A stretch of 64,000 nucleotides of DNA from NCBI GenBank assembly GCA_017617035.1, contig JAFZWV010000017.1, positions 1-64,000 of the forward strand, given 5' to 3'. Position numbers and translations under genes: made by a program. Shown in pieces: positions 23,736-32,912 of the stretch; positions within the stretch are counted from its first letter, which is position 1; the number at the start of each line of letters is the position of its first letter. A model generated the notes under the pieces. The model was not told where the DNA came from, ran no database searches, and was given only the letters and a program-made list of their open reading frames with translations. The stretch is from Bacteroidales bacterium (GTDB lineage: Bacteria > Bacteroidota > Bacteroidia > Bacteroidales > UBA932).

Positions 23736-26714
23736 ATGAATTTTAAAACTGTTCTCAAGGCCGCCTCGGTTTCGTTGCTTCTTGTGCTTGCCGCATTTAC
23801 TGCCGGTGCCCAGAATATCACTATTACTGGTACCGTCATCGATGCAGAAGACGGATCGCCGATTATCGGCGTGGCTGTCGCCAGTTCCAACGGCGGCGGC
23901 GTCATAACGGACCTCGACGGAAAGTACACCATTCAGACCGCCTCAGACGCCACCCTCACCTTCAGCTGTCTCAGCTATAAGGATGTAGTGGAGAAAGTCC
24001 AGGGACGTTCGGTTATCAATGTGGTGATGCAGCCCGACTCCCAGCTTCTTGAAGAAGTTGTCGTTCTCGGTTACACAACCCAGAAGAAAAACGAACTCTC
24101 CAGCTCGGTCGTCACTATGAGCGGCGATGAGCTCACCAACATCACTACCCCCGACGTAGGTAACATGCTTCAGGGTAAGGCTGCCGGTGTTCTCGTCCTC
24201 AACGCATCAGGTCAGCCTGGTGACGCAGCCCAGATCCGTATCCGCGGAACGGGTTCCATCACCGCAAGCGCAGACCCTCTCTACGTTGTCGACGGTGTGG
24301 CCGGCGGTTCGTTCAACCCCAACGATGTAGAAACCATCACCATCCTTAAGGATGCTTCCGCAACAGCTCTCTACGGTGCTTCTGCAGCAGGCGGCGTTAT
24401 CGTCGTTACTACGAAGGGCGCTACCGAGAGCTCGGAAGTGAACTTCAAGGTCAGCGGCGGTATCAAGAAAGCCCTTTCCGGCCGCTTCCGTCCTATGAAT
24501 TCCAGCGAGTTCTACAGCGTCCTCAAACAGGCTTACTCACCTACCGTTTTCGCAGCCCTCTATCCTAAGGAGCTCAAGAAACAGAGCTTCGACTGGATGA
24601 ACGAGTCGTTCCGCACCGGTATCGTCCAGGACTACTATGCATCCGTAGCCGGAAAGGCCGGTAAGACATCTTACTTCGTAAGTATGGACTACTACGACGA
24701 GCAGGGTTCCCTCATCAATACGAACTTCAACAGGGGTTCTGCACGTATCAACCTCTCGACTCCGCTCAGCGACAAGATTACGGTCAACTTCCGCGCGGCT
24801 TATAACCGCACTAAAGAGCAGGGTACTTCTTCGTACGTCACCCTCGAGAGTGCATACTACATGCTTCCTTTCGATAACCCGTACGACGTAAATACCGGAG
24901 AGCCTCTCCTCGTAGATTCGCAGACCCGTTCGGATAACGGAAAGCCCTGGTACTCAGGAAACTCCTACAACATTTTCCACAACGAGCTCTACAACTACGC
25001 AATCGGCCACGGCGAGAGCATCACCGCAGACTTCCAGCTCAACTGGAACATCACCGACTGGCTCATCTTTACCTCTACGACCCGCTACGATTCTTCGAAC
25101 AGCTTCTGGGAGGAATACTACGATCCCCGTACCAACGTCCCCAGCTACTACGGAAAGGGTAGGCTCTACAACTCCAATTCCAGCTGGAGCGGATTCGGTA
25201 CCACCAACCTCCTCAAGTACATCAACACCTTCGGAGATCACAACATCAGCGCTATCGTAGGTCTCGAGTACGGCGGCGGCTTCACCCGCGCCAACACCGT
25301 TACCGGTCAGGGTATGCCTGCAGGCCAGGCTTCAATCAGCGCTTGCCCCACCATCACCAACAACACCGGCTACGATTATCAGAGCCGCTCATGGGCCTGG
25401 CTCGCACAGGCTCAGTGGTCATACCTCGGAAAGTATGTCGTAACAGCATCTATCCGTTACGATGAAACCTCACGCTTCGCCCCCAAGGCCCGCGGCGGTT
25501 ACTTCCCCGGTATCTCCGGTGCATGGATTATCTCCCAGGAAGACTTCATGAACGATGTCGAGGCTCTCAGCTTCCTCAAGCTCCGCGCAGGTTACGGTAA
25601 GACCGGTAACAACAACATCGAAGAATTCCTCTATCAGGACGCATACGAACTTTCCAAGACCTATGGCGGAAACGTCGCGGCCGTGATGGTTCGCCAGTCG
25701 AACCCGAACCTCGGTTGGGAGGAGGCCTACATGACCAGTATCGGTCTTGAGGCCACCACCAAACACGACATCAACATCGGTCTCGACCTCTACCGCACCA
25801 TCAACACCAACCTTCTCCTTGCTGTTCCGGTTCCTCCGAGCACTGGCTTTACAGACTACACCCAGAACATAGGTACCATCAGCAATATGGGTGTTGAGTT
25901 CGTGATCGACGCCCCCATCATCAAGGCCAAGGACCTCAAATGGAACGCTGGTTTCAACGTAGGTATGAACAAGAACGAAGTCCTCTACCTACCCAACGGC
26001 GAATTCCTCCAGAAGGTTGCTTCAGGAGAGTGCCAGCAGGTCAAGGTCGGACAGGACCTCTACACCTGGTACATGAAGAAATGGGCCGGTGTTGATCCTG
26101 CCAACGGCGATCCCCTCTGGGAAGTCGTAGGCGACGACGGTAAGATTACCAAGACGAATGTCTATGCAAATGCTACCATGCAGGCCTGTGGATCCGCTTC
26201 TCCTCTTATGAGCGGCGGCCTCAATACCTCCCTCACCTGGAAGAACTTCTTCTTCAGCGCCAACGGTAGCTTCATCTACGGCAACAAGATCTTCAACAGC
26301 ACCCGTACCTCGATGGATAACGACGGTAGCGATGCTACCCACAACCTTATGTCTATCGACAACGGTCTTGGTTGGAAGCGCTGGAAGAAAGCCGGCGATA
26401 TCGCAACTCACCCGAGAATCGACCTCGGTGGCTCGGGCGGTAAGATTTCTTCCCGCTACCTTGAGGATGGCAGCTTCTTCCGTCTGAGGAATATCACCGT
26501 CGGTTACAATCTCCCCAAGAGCCTTACCGACAAACTCATGATGAAGAATGCGAAGGTTTACCTCTCCGCAGACAACATCTTCACTCTCACCAAGTTCTCA
26601 GGCATGGACCCTGAGGTCCAACTCGAAGGATCCGACTGGCAGCTCGCCGGAACTTACTCGATGAACTATCCTGTTCCGTTCTCGGTTGTTGCAGGTATCG
26701 ACATTAAATTCTAA
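23736..26714 (+). CDS. SusC/RagA-family TonB-dependent outer-membrane transporter
   Basis: I choose the ATG at 23736 (MNFKTVLKAASVSLLLVLAAFTAGAQ), since the upstream in-frame extension hides the signal peptide. The 992-residue protein has an N-terminal carboxypeptidase-like regulatory domain (ITGTVIDAEDGSPIIGVAVA), a TonB box-like LEEVVVLGY, the plug (QIRIRGTGSITASADPLYVVDG) and a C-terminal barrel ending in Phe (VAGIDIKF). It imports oligosaccharides captured with SusD. It has no FecR-type STN domain, so there is no sigma/anti-sigma signalling, consistent with DeoR control. Confidence 0.95.
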   Translation: MNFKTVLKAASVSLLLVLAAFTAGAQNITITGTVIDAEDGSPIIGVAVASSNGGGVITDLDGKYTIQTASDATLTFSCLSYKDVVEKVQGRSVINVVMQPDSQLLEEVVVLGYTTQKKNELSSSVVTMSGDELTNITTPDVGNMLQGKAAGVLVLNASGQPGDAAQIRIRGTGSITASADPLYVVDGVAGGSFNPNDVETITILKDASATALYGASAAGGVIVVTTKGATESSEVNFKVSGGIKKALSGRFRPMNSSEFYSVLKQAYSPTVFAALYPKELKKQSFDWMNESFRTGIVQDYYASVAGKAGKTSYFVSMDYYDEQGSLINTNFNRGSARINLSTPLSDKITVNFRAAYNRTKEQGTSSYVTLESAYYMLPFDNPYDVNTGEPLLVDSQTRSDNGKPWYSGNSYNIFHNELYNYAIGHGESITADFQLNWNITDWLIFTSTTRYDSSNSFWEEYYDPRTNVPSYYGKGRLYNSNSSWSGFGTTNLLKYINTFGDHNISAIVGLEYGGGFTRANTVTGQGMPAGQASISACPTITNNTGYDYQSRSWAWLAQAQWSYLGKYVVTASIRYDETSRFAPKARGGYFPGISGAWIISQEDFMNDVEALSFLKLRAGYGKTGNNNIEEFLYQDAYELSKTYGGNVAAVMVRQSNPNLGWEEAYMTSIGLEATTKHDINIGLDLYRTINTNLLLAVPVPPSTGFTDYTQNIGTISNMGVEFVIDAPIIKAKDLKWNAGFNVGMNKNEVLYLPNGEFLQKVASGECQQVKVGQDLYTWYMKKWAGVDPANGDPLWEVVGDDGKITKTNVYANATMQACGSASPLMSGGLNTSLTWKNFFFSANGSFIYGNKIFNSTRTSMDNDGSDATHNLMSIDNGLGWKRWKKAGDIATHPRIDLGGSGGKISSRYLEDGSFFRLRNITVGYNLPKSLTDKLMMKNAKVYLSADNIFTLTKFSGMDPEVQLEGSDWQLAGTYSMNYPVPFSVVAGIDIKF

Positions 26715-26729
26715 AAGACCGTTAGCATT

Positions 26730-28517
26730 ATGAAAAAAGTATTTTACATAGCAATAGCAACTCTTCTCGTTGCAGCGTGCAATATGGATTTCTATCGCTC
26801 GGACACCATGACATCAACCATGCTCAAGAGCGATCCGGGTGCAGCAGTCTACACCACCGACGGTCTGTATTCGATGTTCAAGGACGTGATCCTCTTCGAA
26901 GGCAGCGAGTACTCGAACAACACCTGGGTGAAGCACTACTTCCAGCTCACTGAGTTCCGCGGAGACAACGTCGCCCAGGGTCGTGCTTCCGAAGACCCGT
27001 TCACAAATATTATGAATTACACAGAGGACCAGGGTCAAGAGTGCTATAACATCGGTTATTTCTGGTATGTCTCCTATAAGATACTCTTCGGAGCCAACTC
27101 CAATATCGAGGCTATCCAGGAAGGTGCAACCGCAGAAGGAGATCTCCTCCTCGGCGAGAACTACTTCATCCGTGCATTCGTCCACTTCGCTCTGGCAAAC
27201 ATTTATGCCCGCCCGTACTATGTAGAAGGCAGAGGCACTAATGCAAACGAGCCTTGTGTTATACTTCGAACCTCTACCGACTGCTCGAAGACCGAAAAGG
27301 CTACCATTGAGCAGGTTTACAAGTCGGTTGAAGACGACTGCAATAAAGCCTACCAGCTCCTTCAGGGCAAGAAGCGCAGGGGTGACAAGGGATTCGTAGG
27401 CGAAGAGGCTCCTCTCGCCCTCCTTTCCCGCCTCTACCTCTACAAAGGCGACTGGGATAAGTGCATCGAGGTTTCCGAGCAGCTTCTCGGAGCCGATCCT
27501 GCAAGCAAGCTCGATCCCAACCTTGACAATCTCTTTGTCAACGCCCCGAATTCCGTTGAGACCATCTGGTGCATCGACCGCGCAATCACTGACTACCAGT
27601 ATTCGCAGCACGCCCAGCTCGGTTCAATGTACTACTCCTCGACAGGCGTAGGCGGTGTGGGCTGGTGCGAGATCTACTCTTCGGAGCAGCTCGTTGACCT
27701 TCTCTACCGCTGGGAGGATGAAGGACGCCGCAAGGCCTACTTCGCCTATGCAGCCCCTATCGAAGGACAGCTGATGGTTAGCTGGCCTGAGAAGCAGGGT
27801 GCAGGACTAACCTATCGTCTCGATGTGATGATTACTTCGTCAAAGAACCCCGACGGTTCTTACACCCCCAATGTGACTGACAACGGCGACGGTACCCTTA
27901 CCGCCAAGTCTGGCGACAACACTTACATCATTAAGAAGAAGACAGTCAACAAGGATGTCAAGTACTACATCGAGGGTTACGAAACCGACGCAGAAGATCA
28001 GGACGATATCGAAGGAGGAACCCGCGTATTCGTACGCACCGCCCAGGATGCTTCGAAGGGCACCCGTCTTACCATGCCCGCTTACATGAACAAGAAGTTC
28101 ACGGGCCAGGGTGGCGAAGAGCTCCTCAGCTCCAACATCTTCTTCCGCTATGGAGAGACCATCCTCAACGCGGCAGAAGCTTATGCCCACAAAAATGACG
28201 CAGTCAATGCTGTCAAGTACATGAACTACGTCAGGGCAAGGGCCGGCCTCACCGGAGACGCTCTCTATACTACAACTAACCTGGCAGCTAGCGGCTATGA
28301 CAATATCCTCGACGCGGTTCTCGACGAAAGGCGACTCGAGCTCTTCTATGAGGGCTTCCGTGGTTACGATCTCTACCGCAACGGCAAGGATATTTTCCGT
28401 AAGTATGCGGGTGTCCACGACTGGGAGATTATTCCGAACGCGGATCTCGATAACAAGTTCCCTTGCTACATCCCTTACGCAGAAACTGTAGTAAGTGGCG
28501 TTACCAGCAACAAATAA
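26730..28517 (+). CDS. SusD/RagB-family surface glycan-binding lipoprotein
   Basis: The protein has 595 residues with lipobox TLLVAACNMD (Cys16). SusD hallmarks include the TPR-like segment LLGENYFIRAFVHFALANIYARPY near 135-158, the late segment RYGETILNAAEAYAHKNDAVNAVKYMNYVRARAGL and the C-terminal DERRLELFYEGFRGYDLYRNG. It forms the lid on the SusC barrel encoded 15 nt upstream and gives first contact with the glycan at the cell surface. Confidence 0.95.
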   Translation: MKKVFYIAIATLLVAACNMDFYRSDTMTSTMLKSDPGAAVYTTDGLYSMFKDVILFEGSEYSNNTWVKHYFQLTEFRGDNVAQGRASEDPFTNIMNYTEDQGQECYNIGYFWYVSYKILFGANSNIEAIQEGATAEGDLLLGENYFIRAFVHFALANIYARPYYVEGRGTNANEPCVILRTSTDCSKTEKATIEQVYKSVEDDCNKAYQLLQGKKRRGDKGFVGEEAPLALLSRLYLYKGDWDKCIEVSEQLLGADPASKLDPNLDNLFVNAPNSVETIWCIDRAITDYQYSQHAQLGSMYYSSTGVGGVGWCEIYSSEQLVDLLYRWEDEGRRKAYFAYAAPIEGQLMVSWPEKQGAGLTYRLDVMITSSKNPDGSYTPNVTDNGDGTLTAKSGDNTYIIKKKTVNKDVKYYIEGYETDAEDQDDIEGGTRVFVRTAQDASKGTRLTMPAYMNKKFTGQGGEELLSSNIFFRYGETILNAAEAYAHKNDAVNAVKYMNYVRARAGLTGDALYTTTNLAASGYDNILDAVLDERRLELFYEGFRGYDLYRNGKDIFRKYAGVHDWEIIPNADLDNKFPCYIPYAETVVSGVTSNK

Positions 28518-28568
28518 AACCAAAACCTAATATCAACATTTTTTATTAACCCAAAATCATTAATCATT

Positions 28569-29321
28569 ATGAAGAAATTCTTCTTTTACGCTGCAATGTT
28601 CGCAGCACTGAGCCTTGGCTTCAACTCATGCAAGGACAACAACGCCATCGACGATGACGAAGACGGCGAGGAGTTCGTTTCCAAGATTAAGGTCGACGGC
28701 GATTTCGCGGACTGGGCAACTCTCGACGCCAGCAAGGTTGCTGTCGCTCAGAACGCCAACGCAGACAAGAACGCCCTCAAGGTCCTCAAGGCTTATGCCG
28801 ACAAGGTCTACCTCAACATCTACTTTGAGTTCGACGGCGATCAGGTCGTTGATAGGGAGTGGCCCGCAGTACACGTCTACCTCAACAGCGATGGTGACAA
28901 GACCACCGGTGGCTATGGTGACGAGTTCGCAGACGCTTGCGTAGACTGCATGATGGAGACTGCTATCTTCTCCGGCGGCGAGTGGAACGACTGGAACCCT
29001 TCATTCTGGAAGTGGTGGGGCGAAGCCAACGGAACCGGTTGGGAGTGGGTTGAGCCCGGCAGGCCTGGCGACGAAGCCGACATGTGGGGTGCTATCCTTC
29101 CTGAGGGATCCGGCATCGCTCACGGTATGGGAAGCGGCAACGCTTACGAGATCCAGATCATCCGCGAGATGCTCCCTGGTATCGCTTTCGCAGACACCTT
29201 CGGAGTTGGTATCGACATCCAGCAGAACTGGAGCTCGATCGCATGGCTTCCTAACGCAGCCAGCAGCGACGACAACGCCAACGGTCTTGCCGCTATGCTC
29301 GACGTTACCATCGACAAATAA
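28569..29321 (+). CDS. Surface lipoprotein with CBM9-like domain (SusE/F position), paralogue 1
   Basis: The protein has 250 residues with lipobox FNSC (Cys21) followed by an acidic stretch (KDNNAIDDDEDGEE), a typical Bacteroidota surface-export signal. KVDGDFADWATL at about 41-52 is the opening motif of CBM9-like/DUF1083 sugar-binding beta-sandwiches, and the body is Trp-rich (WNDWNPSFWKWWGE, GWEWVEPG), as expected of a glycan-binding cleft. It sits in the SusE/SusF position after susD and ends at a strong terminator. A paralogue is encoded at 32175. Confidence 0.72.
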   Translation: MKKFFFYAAMFAALSLGFNSCKDNNAIDDDEDGEEFVSKIKVDGDFADWATLDASKVAVAQNANADKNALKVLKAYADKVYLNIYFEFDGDQVVDREWPAVHVYLNSDGDKTTGGYGDEFADACVDCMMETAIFSGGEWNDWNPSFWKWWGEANGTGWEWVEPGRPGDEADMWGAILPEGSGIAHGMGSGNAYEIQIIREMLPGIAFADTFGVGIDIQQNWSSIAWLPNAASSDDNANGLAAMLDVTIDK

Positions 29322-29341
29322 TCGATCGGCATGATTTATCC

Positions 29342-29378
29342 GGCCATAGCCGCCACACCCGGTGGCTATGGCCTTTTT
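29342..29378 (+). terminator. Intrinsic terminator after the first CBM9-like gene
   Basis: GGCCATAGCC (29342-29351) pairs with GGCTATGGCC (29364-29373), extended by GCC/GGT pairs, then TTTTT. It may dampen expression of the downstream DUF4874/DUF4832 genes relative to susCD. Confidence 0.85.
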
Positions 29379-29419
29379 AATTAAGAATACAAGCCCACAC
29401 CTTAATAACACAACCATCC

Positions 29420-30823
29420 ATGAAGACGAAAGCATTGTTAGTAGTTTTAGGTTTGTCCATGCTGGCATCATGGTGCATCTCCTGCGATAAGCCTAATAAA
29501 GGTCCCGTAGACCCCGATGCGGACTTTGTATCCTTGAGAAGGGTGGATTTTGATGTAGACGACAAGGAGTTTGCTAATCCCGAACGCGGCTGGTTCACGC
29601 ATCGTGAATTCAAGGCCTCTTCAGGCATGTCGGTTATTTCCGACGAATTACTTGAAGCCCAGCGCGCGCTCAACAGAACTCTAATTTATACTATTTACTA
29701 TCTCGACTCATTCTTTGAGTCACCTATCTCGCAGGAATATCTCAATTATCTGGACGCCAATATGGACGCCCTCCGCAGAAACGGATTCAAATGCGTGCTC
29801 CGTTTTGCCTACAAGAGATCCTACAGCGAGAACGCACATCCCTGGGATCCTACTCAGGAAGTAATCAACGGCCACGTTGAACAACTCAAACCGTTCTTCC
29901 AGAAAAACGCCGATGTTATCTTCGTCCTTGAGGCAGGCTTTATCGGCACCTTCGGAGAGTGGTACTACACAGACAATTACAACTTCGACCCCAAGACAGT
30001 CGAAGACTATATACCCCGCCGCGGTCTTCTTGACAGGCTCCTGGCGGCCGTTCCCGACAAGCGACAGATTGCAATTCGTTACCCGGGAGCCATCATAAGC
30101 ATGCTCGACATCACCGCAGCCGATACCCTTACGAGAAAAACAGCCCACAACGGATCCATCCTTTCGCGCCTGGCAAACCACAACGACTGCTTCGTCTCGT
30201 CAAACAATGATGTGGGAACATATCAGAGCCTCGTTCAGAGAGACTTTGTCTATGCCAATTCCAAGTACACCATCTGGGGCGGCGAGACCTGCAACTTAGC
30301 CCTTGCCGGCCATTGCGAGAATTCCCTTCTGATGTCGAAAAAGCACCATATGACCTATCTCAACGACGACTACCACAAATCGGTACTCAACCGTTGGAAG
30401 GAAGAGGGCTGCTTCGACGAGATTTCGTTCCACATCGGCTACCGCCTCTTTATCGACCGTGCGTTCATTACCCCCGAACCCGCCAAGGGCCAGGAACTTC
30501 ATGTTGGACTTCAGATCCACAATGAAGGATATTCCGCGCCCCAGAACCCGAGGAAAGTTGAACTCGTGCTGGTCGGTCCAGAGACCCGTGTTTTCGATAT
30601 CGACGCCGATCCGCGCTTCTGGTTCGAGGACGAGGAGTCTACACTCAATATTAAAGTTACCCTCCCTGAGAACATGGCTTCCGGCAAGTACAAGGTTTGC
30701 CTTAACCTGCCCGATCCGGAGCCTACCCTCCACGACAATCCCCGCTACTCCATCCGCCTTGCCAATAAGGGCACCTGGGATGAAGAAACTGGATATAACA
30801 CAATTACTGAAATTACACTTTAA
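29420..30823 (+). CDS. DUF4874/DUF4832 lipoprotein, paralogue 1
   Basis: The protein has 467 residues with a lipobox (SWCISCDKP). It has an N-terminal DUF4874 block (FANPERGWF near 50-58; FVLEAGFIGTFGEWYYTDNY near 170-190) and a C-terminal DUF4832 block. Conserved NHNDCFVSS, YTIWGGETCN, HMTYLNDDYH and NLPDPEPTLHDNPRYSIRLAN segments recur in the two paralogues downstream. The pattern suggests a TIM-barrel-like hydrolase with a C-terminal beta domain. Conserved Glu in FGEW and in GGET are candidate catalytic acids by inference only. No biochemical function is known to me. It is the most divergent of the three copies. Confidence 0.78.
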   Translation: MKTKALLVVLGLSMLASWCISCDKPNKGPVDPDADFVSLRRVDFDVDDKEFANPERGWFTHREFKASSGMSVISDELLEAQRALNRTLIYTIYYLDSFFESPISQEYLNYLDANMDALRRNGFKCVLRFAYKRSYSENAHPWDPTQEVINGHVEQLKPFFQKNADVIFVLEAGFIGTFGEWYYTDNYNFDPKTVEDYIPRRGLLDRLLAAVPDKRQIAIRYPGAIISMLDITAADTLTRKTAHNGSILSRLANHNDCFVSSNNDVGTYQSLVQRDFVYANSKYTIWGGETCNLALAGHCENSLLMSKKHHMTYLNDDYHKSVLNRWKEEGCFDEISFHIGYRLFIDRAFITPEPAKGQELHVGLQIHNEGYSAPQNPRKVELVLVGPETRVFDIDADPRFWFEDEESTLNIKVTLPENMASGKYKVCLNLPDPEPTLHDNPRYSIRLANKGTWDEETGYNTITEITL

Positions 30824-30826
30824 AGC

Positions 30827-32170
30827 ATGAAAAGAGCATTCCCTGTTCTTCTTGTCTTAGCGGCTCTGCTGGTTGGGTGCAAGCCCGACCAGCCGGATCC
30901 GTACAAGGATCTCAAAAAGTTGGAATTCAAAGCCACTGACGAGAATTTCGCCAACCCCGAAAGAGGTTTCTACAGACCTGTCGAAATCCATTCAGTAGAA
31001 GGACAGGCTATCAAGGCGACCACCGTCACCAGCCTGCGCAAATTCGGATTCTCGCTTATATTGCTTGAATTCTATCTGACAGAGTATATGGAGTCTGACA
31101 TAGAGCAGGCTTATCTCGACAAGATCCAGGATGCTTTCAACAATCTTCGCGAAGGTGGCGGAAAAGCTATAGTGCGTTTCGCATACAAAAACAACGAGAA
31201 CGATCGGCCATGGGACGCAACAGAACAGTGGGTGCTGCGCCACATTCAGCAGGTGAAACCCATCCTGCAGGCTAACGAAGATGTACTCTTTGTTCTTCAG
31301 GCCGGTTTCGTAGGAGTGTGGGGCGAATGGTATTACACCACCAACTTCAATATGAACCCTTCGTCGGAGGCCTCTTACGAGCCCAGAAAGCATGTCCTCA
31401 ACGCCCTGCTTGATGCGGTTCCGAAGAGCAGGCAGGTCCAGCTCCGCACCCCCGAGTTCAAGATGAAACTGATGAATGTCAGCCTCGCTGATACGATTAC
31501 CCGCGCTACTGCCCACACCGAGACAGATATAGCCCGAGTCGGAGGCCACAACGACTGCTTCCTGGCATCCATCAACGACACTGGCACCTTCCACGGCGAT
31601 ACCGACCGCAGTCTTTGGAAATCCGACACCCGCTACACTATCATGGGCGGAGAATCGTGTAATCCTTCGCAGTACTGCGCTTGCGACAACGCCCTCAAGG
31701 ATCTCACAGACTATCACTGGACTTACCTGAATAGTGCATACCACACCTCTGTGCTCGGCCGCTGGCGCACTGAAAACTGTTACGAAGAAGTGGAACTTAG
31801 GCTTGGTTACAGGCTTGCCATCGAAAAGGGATACATTTCCGATTCCCGCCTGGTTCTCAAAATCAAGAACGAGGGCTTTGCAGCCCCTCAGAACCCCCGC
31901 GGCGCAGAACTTATCATCATCGATGCAGCAGGCAAGAAGACTGTCACCAAACTTGATGTTGACCCCAGGACATGGTTCGCAGGTGTAACCAGTACGGTAG
32001 ATATCACCCTCCCTACACTTTCGGCTGGCGAGTACACACTTTATCTCAACCTGCCCGACCCTCAGCCCACGCTGCACGACAACCCGTTCTACTCAATCAG
32101 GCTTGCCAACGCAGATGTCTGGGACGAGACTACAGGATACAATAAGATTGCAACAATAAACATACAATAG
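30827..32170 (+). CDS. DUF4874/DUF4832 lipoprotein, paralogue 2
   Basis: The protein has 447 residues with lipobox ALLVGCKPD. Conserved blocks in order: NFANPERGFYRP, VLQAGFVGVWGEWYYTTNF, QLRTPEFKMKLM, GGHNDCFLAS, RYTIMGGESCN, YHWTYLNSAYHTSVLGRW, RLGYRLAIEKG, and LNLPDPQPTLHDNPFYSI. It is three bases downstream of paralogue 1 and four bases upstream of the second CBM9-like gene. Clearly closer to paralogue 3 than to paralogue 1, it has probably arisen by tandem duplication followed by insertion of the intervening genes. Proposed to act on the glycan at the surface; the bond cleaved or bound is unknown. Confidence 0.78.
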   Translation: MKRAFPVLLVLAALLVGCKPDQPDPYKDLKKLEFKATDENFANPERGFYRPVEIHSVEGQAIKATTVTSLRKFGFSLILLEFYLTEYMESDIEQAYLDKIQDAFNNLREGGGKAIVRFAYKNNENDRPWDATEQWVLRHIQQVKPILQANEDVLFVLQAGFVGVWGEWYYTTNFNMNPSSEASYEPRKHVLNALLDAVPKSRQVQLRTPEFKMKLMNVSLADTITRATAHTETDIARVGGHNDCFLASINDTGTFHGDTDRSLWKSDTRYTIMGGESCNPSQYCACDNALKDLTDYHWTYLNSAYHTSVLGRWRTENCYEEVELRLGYRLAIEKGYISDSRLVLKIKNEGFAAPQNPRGAELIIIDAAGKKTVTKLDVDPRTWFAGVTSTVDITLPTLSAGEYTLYLNLPDPQPTLHDNPFYSIRLANADVWDETTGYNKIATINIQ

Positions 32171-32174
32171 ACTT

Positions 32175-32909
32175 ATGAAATTCAGATTTGTTCTTGCCGC
32201 AGCAGCGGCCGCAGCAGCACTGCTTTTCGTTTCATGTAACAACACTCCCGTAGACGAGGAGGAAGAAGACGATGATGAGCCGGGACTGGTTGATACCAGC
32301 GCTATCCAGATCGACGGAGATTTCGCCGACTGGGAGGGCCTCGAAGGAGTAGCGGAAGCCACCCTTCCGAAGGGTGATGTAGCATTCGAAGCCATGAGAG
32401 TTTTCAAGGCTTATGCAGATCCCGACTATATCTTCCTTTACTTCGAGATGGACAAGTCGGATCTTGCTACCATGGACCTTTTCATCGACACCGACAACAG
32501 CAAGGCCACTGGCCAGACCGCTAACTGGCCCGAGATGGGCGCGGAGGTTCTTCTACAGGCATCTTTCAACCCGTCACAATCCATCGGAGCCTCTACCTAT
32601 AATCCCATCGTTCGCCTTTACGGCGGCGAAGAGGGCGGCACCGACTGGGCATGGGTCGATGAGGCAGGTATGAACTTCACCACTTCCAGCGCAGCTGTCG
32701 ACAAGGGCGGCAACGTAATCGCCGTCGAGCTTAAGATGATACGCGAACTGATGGTTCCGGTTGTCTTCGGCGACTCCTTCACTATCGGTGCTATTATCGA
32801 GAACACTGGTTGGAGCATTGTAGGTAAGCTTCCCGCTATTACAGAAGACGAGAAAGCCGAAGGAACCCAGGAAGCCGGTCTTGTTGTAAGGGTATCGCCT
32901 AAAGCATAA
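32175..32909 (+). CDS. Surface lipoprotein with CBM9-like domain, paralogue 2
   Basis: The protein has 244 residues with lipobox LLFVSCNN and a strongly acidic export stretch (DEEEEDDDEPG). IQIDGDFADWEGLEG mirrors the IKVDGDFADWATL of the protein at 28569, and both share VFKAYAD, an FEMD/FEFD strand, DTDNSKATG-like Ca-binding loop residues and a TDWAWV/GWEWVE segment. A glycan-binding surface protein is the likely role. It is embedded between DUF4874/DUF4832 paralogue 2 and the GH31 gene with spacings of 4 and 3 bases, which ties the binding protein to those enzymes. Confidence 0.75.
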   Translation: MKFRFVLAAAAAAAALLFVSCNNTPVDEEEEDDDEPGLVDTSAIQIDGDFADWEGLEGVAEATLPKGDVAFEAMRVFKAYADPDYIFLYFEMDKSDLATMDLFIDTDNSKATGQTANWPEMGAEVLLQASFNPSQSIGASTYNPIVRLYGGEEGGTDWAWVDEAGMNFTTSSAAVDKGGNVIAVELKMIRELMVPVVFGDSFTIGAIIENTGWSIVGKLPAITEDEKAEGTQEAGLVVRVSPKA

Positions 32910-32912
32910 TAC